Under the pieces are notes generated by a model that ran no database searches, was not told the origin of the DNA, and saw nothing but the letters and a program-made list of their open reading frames with translations. DNA of 64,000 nt from Xanthobacter sp. NM-25 (GTDB lineage Bacteria > Pseudomonadota > Alphaproteobacteria > Rhizobiales > Xanthobacteraceae): positions 1 to 64,000 of the forward strand of contig NZ_JACBFS010000009.1 of the NCBI RefSeq assembly GCF_022138605.1. Reading direction: 5' to 3'. Positions 33,919-42,655 of this stretch are shown here, piece by piece. Numbering within the stretch: position 1 is the stretch's first letter; the number at the start of each line of letters is the position of its first letter. The position numbers and the translations under genes were made by a program.

Positions 33919-36028
33919 GCCTCCACACGCCGACCGCCGCCCCACCACCCGCACCGTTCACGGCGTCCCCCTCACCGATGATTATGCGTGGCTGCGCGCC
34001 GACAATTGGCGCGACGTGATGCGTGACCCCAAGCTGCTCGCCGCCGACATCCGCGCCTATCTGGAGGCGGAAAACGCCTATGCGGACGCCTATTTCGCGC
34101 CGCTGGAGGGCCTGAAGCAGGCGCTGGTGGCGGAGATGCGCGGCCGCATCAAGGAAGACGATTCCACCGTCCCGGCCCCGGACGGCCCATTTGCCTATTA
34201 CAGCCGGCATCGCGAGGGCGGCCAGCACCCCCTCGCCTGCCGCAAGCCCTGGCCTGAGGGGCCGGAGGAAATCCTGCTGGATGGCGACCAGGAAGCCGCC
34301 GGCAAGGCCTATTTCCACCTCGGCGGCTGGCGCCACAGCCCCAACCATCAGCGCTTCGCCTGGGCGGTGGACGAGCAGGGCTCCGAACTTCACACCCTGC
34401 GGGTGCGCGAGCTCGCCACCGGCACCGCCTTGCCGGACATCATCACCGAGACCACCGGCGATCTGTTGTGGAGCACCGATGGCGCGGCGCTCTATTATAT
34501 CCGGCGCGATGCGGAGCACCGCCCCTCCAAGGTGTTCCGCCACCACATCGGCACCGCCCCCGAGGCTGATGTGCTGATCTATGAGGAGCCGGACAAGGGC
34601 TTCTTCGTGTCGCTGGGCGAAACCCAGTCCCGCGCCTTCGGCCTCATTTCCTGCGGCGATCACGAGACCTCCGAGGTCCACCTCATCGATCTCGCTGATC
34701 CGGCGGCGCCGCCGCGGCTGGTGGCGGCCCGCACCCCCGGGGTACGCTATGAGGTGGAGCATCACCCCGCCCTTGCCGGCGTGGACAGTCTGGTGTTGCT
34801 CACCAATGCCGACGGGGCCGAAGACTTCAAGATCGTCACCACCCCCACTGCGACCCCCGAGCGGGCCCATTGGCGCGATCTGGTGCCCGATGCTCCCGGC
34901 CGCATGATCCTGAGCCACACGGTGTTTGCCCACCATATGGCGCGGCTGGAGCGGGAGGCGGGCCTGCCGCGCATCATCGTGCGGGCCCTCGACACCGGCG
35001 CCGAGCATGCAGTGGCGTTCGACGAGGAGGCCTATGCCCTGGGGCTGCACCCCGGCTTTGCCTTCGACACCACCGAGGTGCGCTTCACTTATGCTTCCAT
35101 GACCACGCCGTCCGAGGTGTGGTCCTACGATATGGCGGACCGCGCCCGCGCCCTGCTGAAGCGCCAGGAAGTGCCCTCGGGCCATGATCCGGCGGATTAT
35201 GTCACCCGCCGCATCTTCGCCCCCGCGGCCGATGGGGAAACCGTGCCGGTCTCCCTGCTCTATCGCAAGGGCACGGCGCTGGATGGCTCCGCCCCGCTGC
35301 TGCTCTATGGCTATGGGGCCTATGGCATCACCATACCGGCCAGCTTCTCCACCAGCCGGCTCTCCCTGGTGGATCGCGGCTTCATCTATGCCATCGCCCA
35401 CATCCGCGGTGGCACCGACAAGGGCTGGCGCTGGTATGCCAACGGCAAGCTGACCCACAAGACCAACACCTTCACCGATTTCATCGCGGTGGCGGAGCAT
35501 CTGGTGGCGGAGAAATTCACCCGGCCCGAGGGCATCGTCGCCCATGGCGGCTCGGCCGGCGGCATGCTCATGGGGGCCATCGCCAACATGCGGCCGGAGC
35601 TGTTCGCCGGCATCGTCGCCGAGGTGCCGTTCGTGGACGTGCTCACCACCATGCTGGACGACACCCTGCCGCTGACGCCGCCGGAATGGCCGGAATGGGG
35701 CAATCCCATCACAGATCCGGACGCCTTCACCCGCATGCGCGGCTATTCGCCGGTGGATAATGTGCATGCCGCCGCCTATCCGGCCATCTTCGCTCTGGCC
35801 GGCCTCACCGATCCGCGGGTGACCTATTGGGAGCCGGCCAAATGGGTGGCGCGGCTGCGGGCCGCCAAGACCAGCACCGCGCCGCTCCTGCTGCGCACCA
35901 ATATGGATGCGGGCCACGGCGGCGCCGCCGGCCGCTTCGACCGGCTGGACGAAGTGGCCCTGGTCTATCTGTTCGCCTTGAAGACCGTGGGGGCGCTCGC
36001 CCCGGTTCCGGTGCCGGAGCCGGCCTGA
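33905..36028 (+). CDS. ptrB: Oligopeptidase B (prolyl oligopeptidase family, S9A)
   Basis: 707 residues from MAALEPPHADRR. The ATG at 33905 has AAGGAG seven bases upstream, inside msrB, so 33890 is a less likely start. The N-terminal beta-propeller (about 75-410) is followed by an alpha/beta hydrolase with the catalytic serine in HGGSAGGML (near 549), and Asp and His in GLTDPRVTYWEP and DAGHGGAAGR. It cuts short peptides, usually after basic residues, in the cytosol. Overlap with msrB suggests one transcript. Confidence 0.92.
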   Translation: MAALEPPHADRRPTTRTVHGVPLTDDYAWLRADNWRDVMRDPKLLAADIRAYLEAENAYADAYFAPLEGLKQALVAEMRGRIKEDDSTVPAPDGPFAYYSRHREGGQHPLACRKPWPEGPEEILLDGDQEAAGKAYFHLGGWRHSPNHQRFAWAVDEQGSELHTLRVRELATGTALPDIITETTGDLLWSTDGAALYYIRRDAEHRPSKVFRHHIGTAPEADVLIYEEPDKGFFVSLGETQSRAFGLISCGDHETSEVHLIDLADPAAPPRLVAARTPGVRYEVEHHPALAGVDSLVLLTNADGAEDFKIVTTPTATPERAHWRDLVPDAPGRMILSHTVFAHHMARLEREAGLPRIIVRALDTGAEHAVAFDEEAYALGLHPGFAFDTTEVRFTYASMTTPSEVWSYDMADRARALLKRQEVPSGHDPADYVTRRIFAPAADGETVPVSLLYRKGTALDGSAPLLLYGYGAYGITIPASFSTSRLSLVDRGFIYAIAHIRGGTDKGWRWYANGKLTHKTNTFTDFIAVAEHLVAEKFTRPEGIVAHGGSAGGMLMGAIANMRPELFAGIVAEVPFVDVLTTMLDDTLPLTPPEWPEWGNPITDPDAFTRMRGYSPVDNVHAAAYPAIFALAGLTDPRVTYWEPAKWVARLRAAKTSTAPLLLRTNMDAGHGGAAGRFDRLDEVALVYLFALKTVGALAPVPVPEPA

Positions 36029-36038
36029 TCGGGGCGCC

Positions 36039-38186
36039 TCAGGCGCTCCGGTCCCCATAGCCTTCATAGAAGGGCCGCAGCCGCTCGGGCGCGCTCCGCG
36101 CCAGCTCGGCGGCCAGCGCCCGTACGGCGGCGCGCTCGCCTGCCGCCTGCGTCGCCAGCAGGTGCTGGTGGCGCTGGGCCAAAAGGCGGAACCCTTCGGA
36201 GCTGGCGAACGCCGCATCTCCGGCCAGCAGAAACAGCCGGCTCGGCCTGGACTTGCCCTTCAGGGTCAGCGCTCCGACCTCCAGGAAGGCGAGGCTGCCG
36301 GCGGCGGCCCGGGTCGCCTCCGACACCAGGATGTCGGTGTGGAAGCCCTTGGTGGCCCCCTCGATGCGGGAGGCGAGGTTCACGTCGTCGCCGAGGCAGG
36401 AATATTCGAGCCGCTGCTCAGAGCCGAGATTGCCCACACAGCAGGGCCCGGTGGCGAGGCCCACGCCGCAGCGCACCGGCCGCCACACCCGCCCCTCCCG
36501 CTCCGCCGCCGCCCGCCAGTCGGCGTTGAGCGCCTCCAGCCGGCGCACCAGTGCAAGGGCACACAGAGCCGCCTTGCGGGCATGGGCAGGCTCGTCCAGC
36601 GGCGCATTCCAGAACGCCATGATGGCGTCGCCGATATATTTGTCGATGGTGCCACCATGGGCCAGCACCACCTCGGTCATGGGGGTGAGATAGGCGTTCA
36701 TGAAGCGCGTCAGCGCCTGCGCGTCCAGGGTCTCCGACAGAGTGGTGAAGTCCCTCAAGTCGCAGAACAGGATGGTGAGCTCGCGGGTCTCGCCGCCCAG
36801 GGCCAGCCGGTCGGGCGCTTCGGCGAGCCTGGCCACCACCGCCGGCGCCACGAACCGGCCGAACACCGCGCGCACCCACGCCTTCTGCCGCTGCTCCTGC
36901 CGGTAGAGCGCCAGCACGCCCACGCCATAGACCAGGAGGGCAGTGGCCGCAGGCCCCATGGGATCGAGCAGGAGGTCGGCGCGGCGGAACGCCAGCCAGG
37001 AGCCGGCCGCCAGCGCCCCCAGCACCAGCGCGACGCCGGCCCCGGCGGCCAGCGCCGGCACCCGGGGCAACGCCAAAGCGAGGCCAAGGCCGAGCAGCGC
37101 CGCCAGCGCCAGTTCCGCCCCCCGGGCCCAATCGGGCCGCACCAGCCGGGCGCCGCGCAGCATATGCTCCAAGAGTTGGGCCTGCACCTCCACCCCCGGC
37201 AGCGCAGCGGCGATGGGGGTGGCTCGGGTGTCCTTGAGGCCGGCGGCGCTGGTGCCCACCAGCACGATCCGGCCGGCCATCGCATCGTCGGCGAGGCGGC
37301 CCTCCAGCACATCGGCGGCGGAGACGAAACGGTGCGGATCGCTGGCCCCGAACCGCACCCGCACCGCACCCGCCGCATCGGCGGGGATGGTGAAAGCGCC
37401 GATGCGCACGGAGACGAGGCCCCGCGCGGCGCCGAACGCGCTCTCCCCACTCGCCCCGGTGGCCCGTACCAGATAGGTGGACGCGCCCTGCGCCACCCGC
37501 AGCGCCTCGGCGGCCAGGCCGGGCACCAGGCGTCCATCGAGATCGAGCAGCAGCGGCACCCGCCGCACGACCTGGTCGCGATCCGGCAGCCAGTTGAGGG
37601 CGCCGATGCCGGCCGCCGCCTGGGCGAACTCCGGCAGGGGCGCCACCGCGCCGGAAAAATGCGGCAGCTGGGCCACTGGGTCGTCGCCGGCGACGGCGAG
37701 CCCCCATTTGACCGGATAGGCGCCGCCCGGCCCCTGCGTCAGCACCGCCCCCAACACCGTGGGCACAGCGGCGAAGGCGCGGGCGAGGCGGGCGTCGCTC
37801 GGCTCCCGGTCGGCCAGCAGCGCCGCAAGGCGCGGCCGGATCTCCGCCGGCAGCTCGGCGGCGATCCGGGCGGGATCGAGCCGGTCGGGCTCGGCGAACA
37901 CCATGTCGAAGGCGACGACCGCCGCACCCGCTGCCGCAAGTTGGTCTACCAGCCGCGCCAGAGTGGTCCGCGGCCAGGGCCATTGGCCGACGCGGGCGAG
38001 GGCGGCGTCGTCGATGTCGACGATGCGCACCGGCAGGTCGGCGTCGAACGGCGGCGGATCGGCCCGCTGATAGGCATCGAACAGGTCATTGCGGACATCG
38101 CCCATCACCGCCGGCTCCAGCACCAGCAGAGCCAGGCCGGCGAGCAGCGCACCAAGGGTGGCGAGCCAATAGAGGCGGGAACCCAT
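36039..38186 (-). CDS. CHASE2-domain adenylate/guanylate cyclase
   Basis: About 715 residues from MGSRLYWLATLGALLAG; earlier starts up to 38345 are possible but look non-coding. An N-terminal membrane segment is followed by an extracytoplasmic CHASE2 sensor (about 30-330, with RIVDIDDAALARVGQWPWPR), two or three membrane segments (about 360-440) and a class III cyclase domain (about 480-680). The metal-binding aspartates lie in FCDLRDF and GDAIMAFW, and CLGDDVNLASR supplies the later catalytic residues, so it should be active. It would make cAMP (or cGMP) in response to an outside signal. It converges with ptrB and is divergent from mraZ. Confidence 0.92.
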   Translation of the reverse strand: MGSRLYWLATLGALLAGLALLVLEPAVMGDVRNDLFDAYQRADPPPFDADLPVRIVDIDDAALARVGQWPWPRTTLARLVDQLAAAGAAVVAFDMVFAEPDRLDPARIAAELPAEIRPRLAALLADREPSDARLARAFAAVPTVLGAVLTQGPGGAYPVKWGLAVAGDDPVAQLPHFSGAVAPLPEFAQAAAGIGALNWLPDRDQVVRRVPLLLDLDGRLVPGLAAEALRVAQGASTYLVRATGASGESAFGAARGLVSVRIGAFTIPADAAGAVRVRFGASDPHRFVSAADVLEGRLADDAMAGRIVLVGTSAAGLKDTRATPIAAALPGVEVQAQLLEHMLRGARLVRPDWARGAELALAALLGLGLALALPRVPALAAGAGVALVLGALAAGSWLAFRRADLLLDPMGPAATALLVYGVGVLALYRQEQRQKAWVRAVFGRFVAPAVVARLAEAPDRLALGGETRELTILFCDLRDFTTLSETLDAQALTRFMNAYLTPMTEVVLAHGGTIDKYIGDAIMAFWNAPLDEPAHARKAALCALALVRRLEALNADWRAAAEREGRVWRPVRCGVGLATGPCCVGNLGSEQRLEYSCLGDDVNLASRIEGATKGFHTDILVSEATRAAAGSLAFLEVGALTLKGKSRPSRLFLLAGDAAFASSEGFRLLAQRHQHLLATQAAGERAAVRALAAELARSAPERLRPFYEGYGDRSA

Positions 38187-38330
38187 GGTGCGCTCATCCC
38201 CATCCGAACGCCGCGCGGCGACAGCCGCCATCCTAGCCAAAGCCCCACCTTTTGTACCCCCACGGCAGAGGCCATCACCGGTCGGACCGGCGCCGCGAGA
38301 GGGTCCTCCGCCCGCCCGATTCCATTGACG

Positions 38331-38364
38331 CCCATGTTTTCCCATGTTAGCCCATTCTTACCCA
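38331..38364. promoter_or_regulatory. MraZ-binding repeats before the dcw cluster
   Basis: CCCA occurs at 38331, 38341, 38351 and 38361, exactly ten bases apart; on the other strand this reads as four TGGGN units with 5-base spacers. That is the repeat arrangement known for MraZ binding to its own promoter. A TTGACG at 38325-38330 could be a -35 element, so bound MraZ would cover the promoter. It lies about 95 bases upstream of the mraZ ATG. Confidence 0.9.
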
Positions 38365-38458
38365 AGAACATGTCGGACGGCTCCCGCCGTCGCCGGGCGC
38401 GTCCTCGCAAGAGCTGCCCGCTGTACCTGAAGGCACCCCGGCGCCGAGGAGCGCTCCT

Positions 38459-38932
38459 ATGGACCGCTTCGTGTCCACCTACACGATGCGCCTCGACGCC
38501 AAGGGCCGGGTTTCCATCCCGGCGCCGTATCGGACGGTGCTCGCCAAGGATGGCGCGGAGGGCCTGTACTGCCACCCGAGCCTCGCCGAGCCCGCGCTGG
38601 ATGCGGGCGGCAACCGGCTGATCGGCGAGATCGACGCGCTGATCGACCGCTACCCGCCCTATTCCGAGGAACGCGAGGAGCTGGCCGCCGCGCTCTACGG
38701 CACCAGCGAGACATTACGCATCGATCCGGAAGGCCGGGTGGTGCTGACCGAAACACTCAAGGCCCACGCCGGCATCACCGATCAGGTGGCGTTCGTGGGG
38801 CTCGGGCACAAATTCCGCATCTGGGAACCGGAGCGGCTGAAGGCGCATCTCGCGGAGGCCACCCAAAGGGTGCGCGAGCTGCGCCGGGCCATCGGCTCCC
38901 GAGCCGCGAACCCAGGGGGCAACACAGAATGA
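38459..38932 (+). CDS. mraZ: Transcriptional regulator MraZ
   Basis: 157 residues. Two AbrB-like swapped-hairpin domains are evident: MRLDAKGRVSIPAPYR near the start and LRIDPEGRVVLTETLKAHAGI in the second half. The ring-forming protein binds TGGG repeats upstream of its own gene and represses the dcw operon. The repeats are present upstream (38331-38364). Its stop overlaps the rsmH start by four bases. Confidence 0.96.
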   Translation: MDRFVSTYTMRLDAKGRVSIPAPYRTVLAKDGAEGLYCHPSLAEPALDAGGNRLIGEIDALIDRYPPYSEEREELAAALYGTSETLRIDPEGRVVLTETLKAHAGITDQVAFVGLGHKFRIWEPERLKAHLAEATQRVRELRRAIGSRAANPGGNTE

Positions 38933-39966
38933 CGACGGGCCACGGGGTCGGCCCCACCGACGCCGTAGGCGGACCGGCCCGTCATCTCCCGGTGATGCTC
39001 CGTGAGGTTCTCGCGCATCTCGCGCCGAAGGACGCCGGCACCTATGTGGACGGCACCTTCGGCGCGGGGGGCTATACCGGCGCCATCCTGAAGGCCGCCG
39101 ACTGCCGGGTGCTCGCCATCGACCGCGACCCCACCGCCATCGCCGGCGGCCAGGCCCTGGTGGCGGCCTCCGGCGGCCGCCTGCGGCTGGTGGAAGGGCG
39201 CTTTTCCGAACTCGACGCTCTGGCGGAGCAGGAAGGCTTCACGCCCCTCGACGGCGTGGTGCTGGACATCGGCGTGTCGTCCATGCAGATCGACGAGGCG
39301 GAGCGCGGCTTCTCTTTCCGCCGCGACGGTCCCCTCGACATGCGCATGGGCGGCGATGGGCTTTCCGCCGCCGACGTGGTGGCCAGCCTCGACGAGGTGC
39401 GCCTCGCCCATATCCTGTGGACTTTCGGCGAAGAGCGGCACTCGCGCGCCATCGCCCGCGCCATCGTCAAGGCCCGCGCCGAGGCGCCCATCACCCGCAC
39501 CGCCCAACTGGCCGAAATCGTCGCCCGGGTGGTTTGGGCGAAGCCGGGGGAGATCCACCCCGCCACCCGCACCTTCCAGGCCCTGCGCATCGCCGTGAAC
39601 GAGGAGCTGCAGGAGCTGGTGGACGCCCTGGCGGCGGCCGAGCGGGTGCTGAAGCCGGGTGGTCGACTGGTGGTTGTGACCTTCCATTCCCTGGAAGACA
39701 GGATCGTTAAGACTTTTCTGGCAAACAGGGTAAAGGCACCGTCCGCGTCGCGCCATCTGCCGCTCGGAGAAGGACCGGAACCCGCCTTCCGCCTCGTGGC
39801 GAAGGGTGCGGTGGAGCCCGGTCCCGACGAAGTGGCAGACAATCCGCGCGCCAGGTCCGCGAAGCTTCGCGCGGCCGAACGTACGAACGCTCCGGCGCAT
39901 CCGGGCGGTGACTTGATGGGGCTTCTTCCCGCCCCCTCACCGCAACGGCATGGGCGGAGACGTTGA
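38929..39966 (+). CDS. rsmH: 16S rRNA (cytosine-1402 N4) methyltransferase RsmH
   Basis: 345 residues. Its SAM-binding site is YVDGTFGAGGYT; other signatures are LDIGVSSMQID, FSFRRDGPLDMRM and VVTFHSLEDRIVK. It methylates C1402 in the ribosomal decoding centre. It is second in the dcw operon and coupled to mraZ through ATGA. Confidence 0.96.
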   Translation: MTTGHGVGPTDAVGGPARHLPVMLREVLAHLAPKDAGTYVDGTFGAGGYTGAILKAADCRVLAIDRDPTAIAGGQALVAASGGRLRLVEGRFSELDALAEQEGFTPLDGVVLDIGVSSMQIDEAERGFSFRRDGPLDMRMGGDGLSAADVVASLDEVRLAHILWTFGEERHSRAIARAIVKARAEAPITRTAQLAEIVARVVWAKPGEIHPATRTFQALRIAVNEELQELVDALAAAERVLKPGGRLVVVTFHSLEDRIVKTFLANRVKAPSASRHLPLGEGPEPAFRLVAKGAVEPGPDEVADNPRARSAKLRAAERTNAPAHPGGDLMGLLPAPSPQRHGRRR

Positions 39967-39970
39967 AAGA

Positions 39971-40600
39971 ATGTTTCGTGTCGCCAACATCGTGATGGTC
40001 GGCGCGCTGCTGATCACCGCAGCGGTGGTGTACCAGCTCAAATACGCGTCCACCGCCGAGGCCGAGCGGCTCGCCACCCTGCGCAGCCAGATCCGCAAGG
40101 AGCGCGAGGTTATCGGCGTGCTGAAGGCGGAATGGGCCCGTCGCACCTCTCCCATGTACATACAGGGCCTGGTGGAGCGCCACCTGGACCTGAAGCGGCT
40201 CGACGTCGATTCCATCTCCGATCTCGCCAGCCTGCCGGAGCGTCCGAGCAGCGGCAACGACGGTATCGGCGGCATCATCGAGGCGCTGGAAGACACACCG
40301 CTCGTCACCTCTTCCGTCAGCCGCGGACCGGTGACCCCCACGGCGCCGGGCAGCGGCGCGACGGGTAGTACGGCGCCGGCCGCGTCCGCCCTGAGGCCGC
40401 CGCCCTCCAAGCCGCTCACCGTGCCCGCCAACACGGCGCTGGCGCCCCGACCCTCGCAGGCCCGCCCCGTCGCGCCCCCGCGCCCGGCGCCCCCGTCGGC
40501 CGTCCTGCCGCCGGTCGCCGCGCCCGTCGCTGCCGCCGAGCCCGCCCAGGCGCCCGATGCGGTGCGCACGTTCTTCAACGGTTTCCTCAGCGGACGTTGA
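39971..40600 (+). CDS. ftsL: Cell-division protein FtsL
   Basis: 209 residues from MFRVANIVMVGALLITAAVV; an ATG at 39950 overlapping rsmH is an alternative. A short cytosolic start, one membrane helix (about 6-25) and a periplasmic coiled coil (EAERLATLRSQIRKEREVIGVLKAEW) fit FtsL. FtsL joins FtsB and FtsQ and activates FtsW-FtsI. The C-terminal ~100 residues are a Pro/Ala/Thr-rich tail without clear fold. FtsL is usually about 100-130 residues, so the tail is an addition. Confidence 0.88.
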   Translation: MFRVANIVMVGALLITAAVVYQLKYASTAEAERLATLRSQIRKEREVIGVLKAEWARRTSPMYIQGLVERHLDLKRLDVDSISDLASLPERPSSGNDGIGGIIEALEDTPLVTSSVSRGPVTPTAPGSGATGSTAPAASALRPPPSKPLTVPANTALAPRPSQARPVAPPRPAPPSAVLPPVAAPVAAAEPAQAPDAVRTFFNGFLSGR

Positions 40601-40610
40601 CGAGGTCCCC

Positions 40611-42578
40611 ATGTCCAAGCCCACGTCCCAGCTGCCCCCCGACCCGTCCGCGCCCGAACCGAACGCCGCCGACCCTGACGGCCGCGTCGCCAGGCCCGCA
40701 TCGGACGCCAGCCTCACCGACGCCCTCAACGGCCTCCTGATCCTCGCCGGACGCGGCGTCGCCCGCGGCGCCGGCCGCTTCGGCGCCCTGCTGCTGGCGA
40801 TGCTCCTGGGCCTCGGCCGCCTGCTGGCGCGCCTATTCGCCGACGTGGGCGGGCTGGCCTATCGCAGCGGACGCGGGTTCGTGCGCGGCCTGTTCGGCCT
40901 TGATCGCGGCTCCGCCGAGGCCGTCGGGCGCAGCCGCATCCGGCTGGTGATGGGGGCCTTCTGCCTGGTGTTCGCCGCCATCGGCGCCCAGCTCACCCAT
41001 CTCGCGCTCACCTCCGATCCCGGCGCCACCCGCGGGCGCGGGTCCGACGCCGTCTCCTCGGCGCGGCCGGACATCGTCGATCGCAATGGCGATATCATCG
41101 CCATCGACGTGAAGTCGCCGTCGCTGTTCGCCGAGCCGCGCCGCCTCATCGATCCCGACGAGGCGCTGGAGGGCCTGCTCAAGATCCTGCCCGACCTCGA
41201 TGTGGAAGAGACCCGCAAGCGGCTCAACTCCGGCAAGGGCTTCGCCTGGCTGAAGCGGGAGATCACCCCGACCCAGCAGCGCGCCATCTACCGGCTCGGC
41301 CTGCCGGGTATCGGCTTCCTCCGGGAGAACCGCCGCATCTATCCCGATGGCCCCATCCTGTCGCACGTGATCGGCGGCGTGAACGTGGACAACCAGGGCA
41401 TCGCCGGCATCGAGAAATGGATCGACGGACGCGGCCTGTCCGACCTGCACATGGCCGGGTTCGCCACCGACCGCCAGCAGGAGCCCGTGCAGCTTTCCAT
41501 CGACATGCGGGTGCAGCATGCGGTGCGCGACGAGCTGATGAAGGCGAAGGAGAAGTTCTCCGCCCTGCACGCCATGGCCGTGGTCACCGACGTCAACACC
41601 GGCGAGATTGTCTCCATGGTCTCGTTGCCGGATTTCGATCCCAACGTGCCCGGCAACCCGGCTGACGACGCCTATCTCAACCGCCTCACCACCGGCGTCT
41701 ACGAGATGGGCTCCACCTTCAAGGCCATGTCCTTCGCCATGGCACTGGACAGCGGCAAGATCGGCCTCAACTCGTCGTTCGATGCCCGCAGCGCTCTGCA
41801 TTTCGGCCGCTTCAAGATCTCCGACTATCACGCCGAGAACCGGGTTCTGAGCGTGCCTGAGATCTTCCTCGTCTCCTCCAACATCGGCACCGCCAAGATG
41901 GTGCTGTCTCTGGGGGTCGAGGCCCACAAGGCGTTCCTGCGGAAGATGGGCCAGCTCGACCGCCTGCGCACCGAGCTGCCGGAAAGCTCGCTGCCCATCG
42001 TGCCGAAGAACTGGGGCGAGCTGAGCTCGGCCACCATCGCCTTCGGCCACGGCCTGTCCGTGGCGCCGCTGCAGGCCGTCATGGCGGTCAATTCCATGGT
42101 CAACGGCGGCTATCTCATCCCGCCCACCTTCATCAAGCGCAACCAGGAAGAGGCGCAGAAGCTGGGAACCAAGGTGCTGAAGACTGAAACCTCGGACAAG
42201 ATGCGCTACATCATGCGCCTCAACGCCGAGAAGGGCACCGCCAAGAAGGCCGACATCGCCGGCTACATGGTCGGCGGCAAGACCGGCACCGCCGAGAAAG
42301 TGGTGAACGGGCGATATGCCAAGCACAAGCTGCTCACCTCGTTCACCGCCATCTTCCCCATGGACCGGCCGCAATATCTCGTGCTCATCATGCTGGACGA
42401 GCCCAAGGCCACCCCGGAAACCTATGGCTTCGCCACCTCCGGCTGGAACGCGGCGCCCACCGCCGGCAAGGTGGTGGAGCGCATCGCCCCCATGCTCGGC
42501 GTGCCGCCGCGCCAGAACCTGCCCTCTGCCGAGGAAATGCTGCGCAACGCCGGACAGAAGGTGACGGCCAGCCGCTGA
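40611..42578 (+). CDS. ftsI: Division-specific peptidoglycan transpeptidase FtsI (PBP3)
   Basis: 655 residues from MSKPTSQLPPDP. A long cytosolic N-terminus (about 1-110, Pro/Ala-rich then Leu/Arg/Gly-rich) precedes the membrane anchor (about 113-130). A PBP dimerisation domain follows, then the transpeptidase with active Ser in GSTFKAM, SSN in VSSNIGTAK and KTG in GGKTGTAEK. It crosslinks septal cell wall and is the target of many beta-lactams. The N-terminal part is longer than the ~20-40 residues usual in E. coli-type FtsI. Confidence 0.95.
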   Translation: MSKPTSQLPPDPSAPEPNAADPDGRVARPASDASLTDALNGLLILAGRGVARGAGRFGALLLAMLLGLGRLLARLFADVGGLAYRSGRGFVRGLFGLDRGSAEAVGRSRIRLVMGAFCLVFAAIGAQLTHLALTSDPGATRGRGSDAVSSARPDIVDRNGDIIAIDVKSPSLFAEPRRLIDPDEALEGLLKILPDLDVEETRKRLNSGKGFAWLKREITPTQQRAIYRLGLPGIGFLRENRRIYPDGPILSHVIGGVNVDNQGIAGIEKWIDGRGLSDLHMAGFATDRQQEPVQLSIDMRVQHAVRDELMKAKEKFSALHAMAVVTDVNTGEIVSMVSLPDFDPNVPGNPADDAYLNRLTTGVYEMGSTFKAMSFAMALDSGKIGLNSSFDARSALHFGRFKISDYHAENRVLSVPEIFLVSSNIGTAKMVLSLGVEAHKAFLRKMGQLDRLRTELPESSLPIVPKNWGELSSATIAFGHGLSVAPLQAVMAVNSMVNGGYLIPPTFIKRNQEEAQKLGTKVLKTETSDKMRYIMRLNAEKGTAKKADIAGYMVGGKTGTAEKVVNGRYAKHKLLTSFTAIFPMDRPQYLVLIMLDEPKATPETYGFATSGWNAAPTAGKVVERIAPMLGVPPRQNLPSAEEMLRNAGQKVTASR

Positions 42579-42655
42579 TGCGCCGCTCCCGTTGTGCCGC
42601 CCGCGCGGCAACAACCCTTGATCCCGGCCCCACGCCGGTGCCATGAGGAGATCCG

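Noticed and set aside
36162..38621. An 819-codon open frame opposite the CHASE2 cyclase, running into mraZ
   Set aside because: It would overlap both certain genes and covers the MraZ repeats; composition is typical of an antisense frame.
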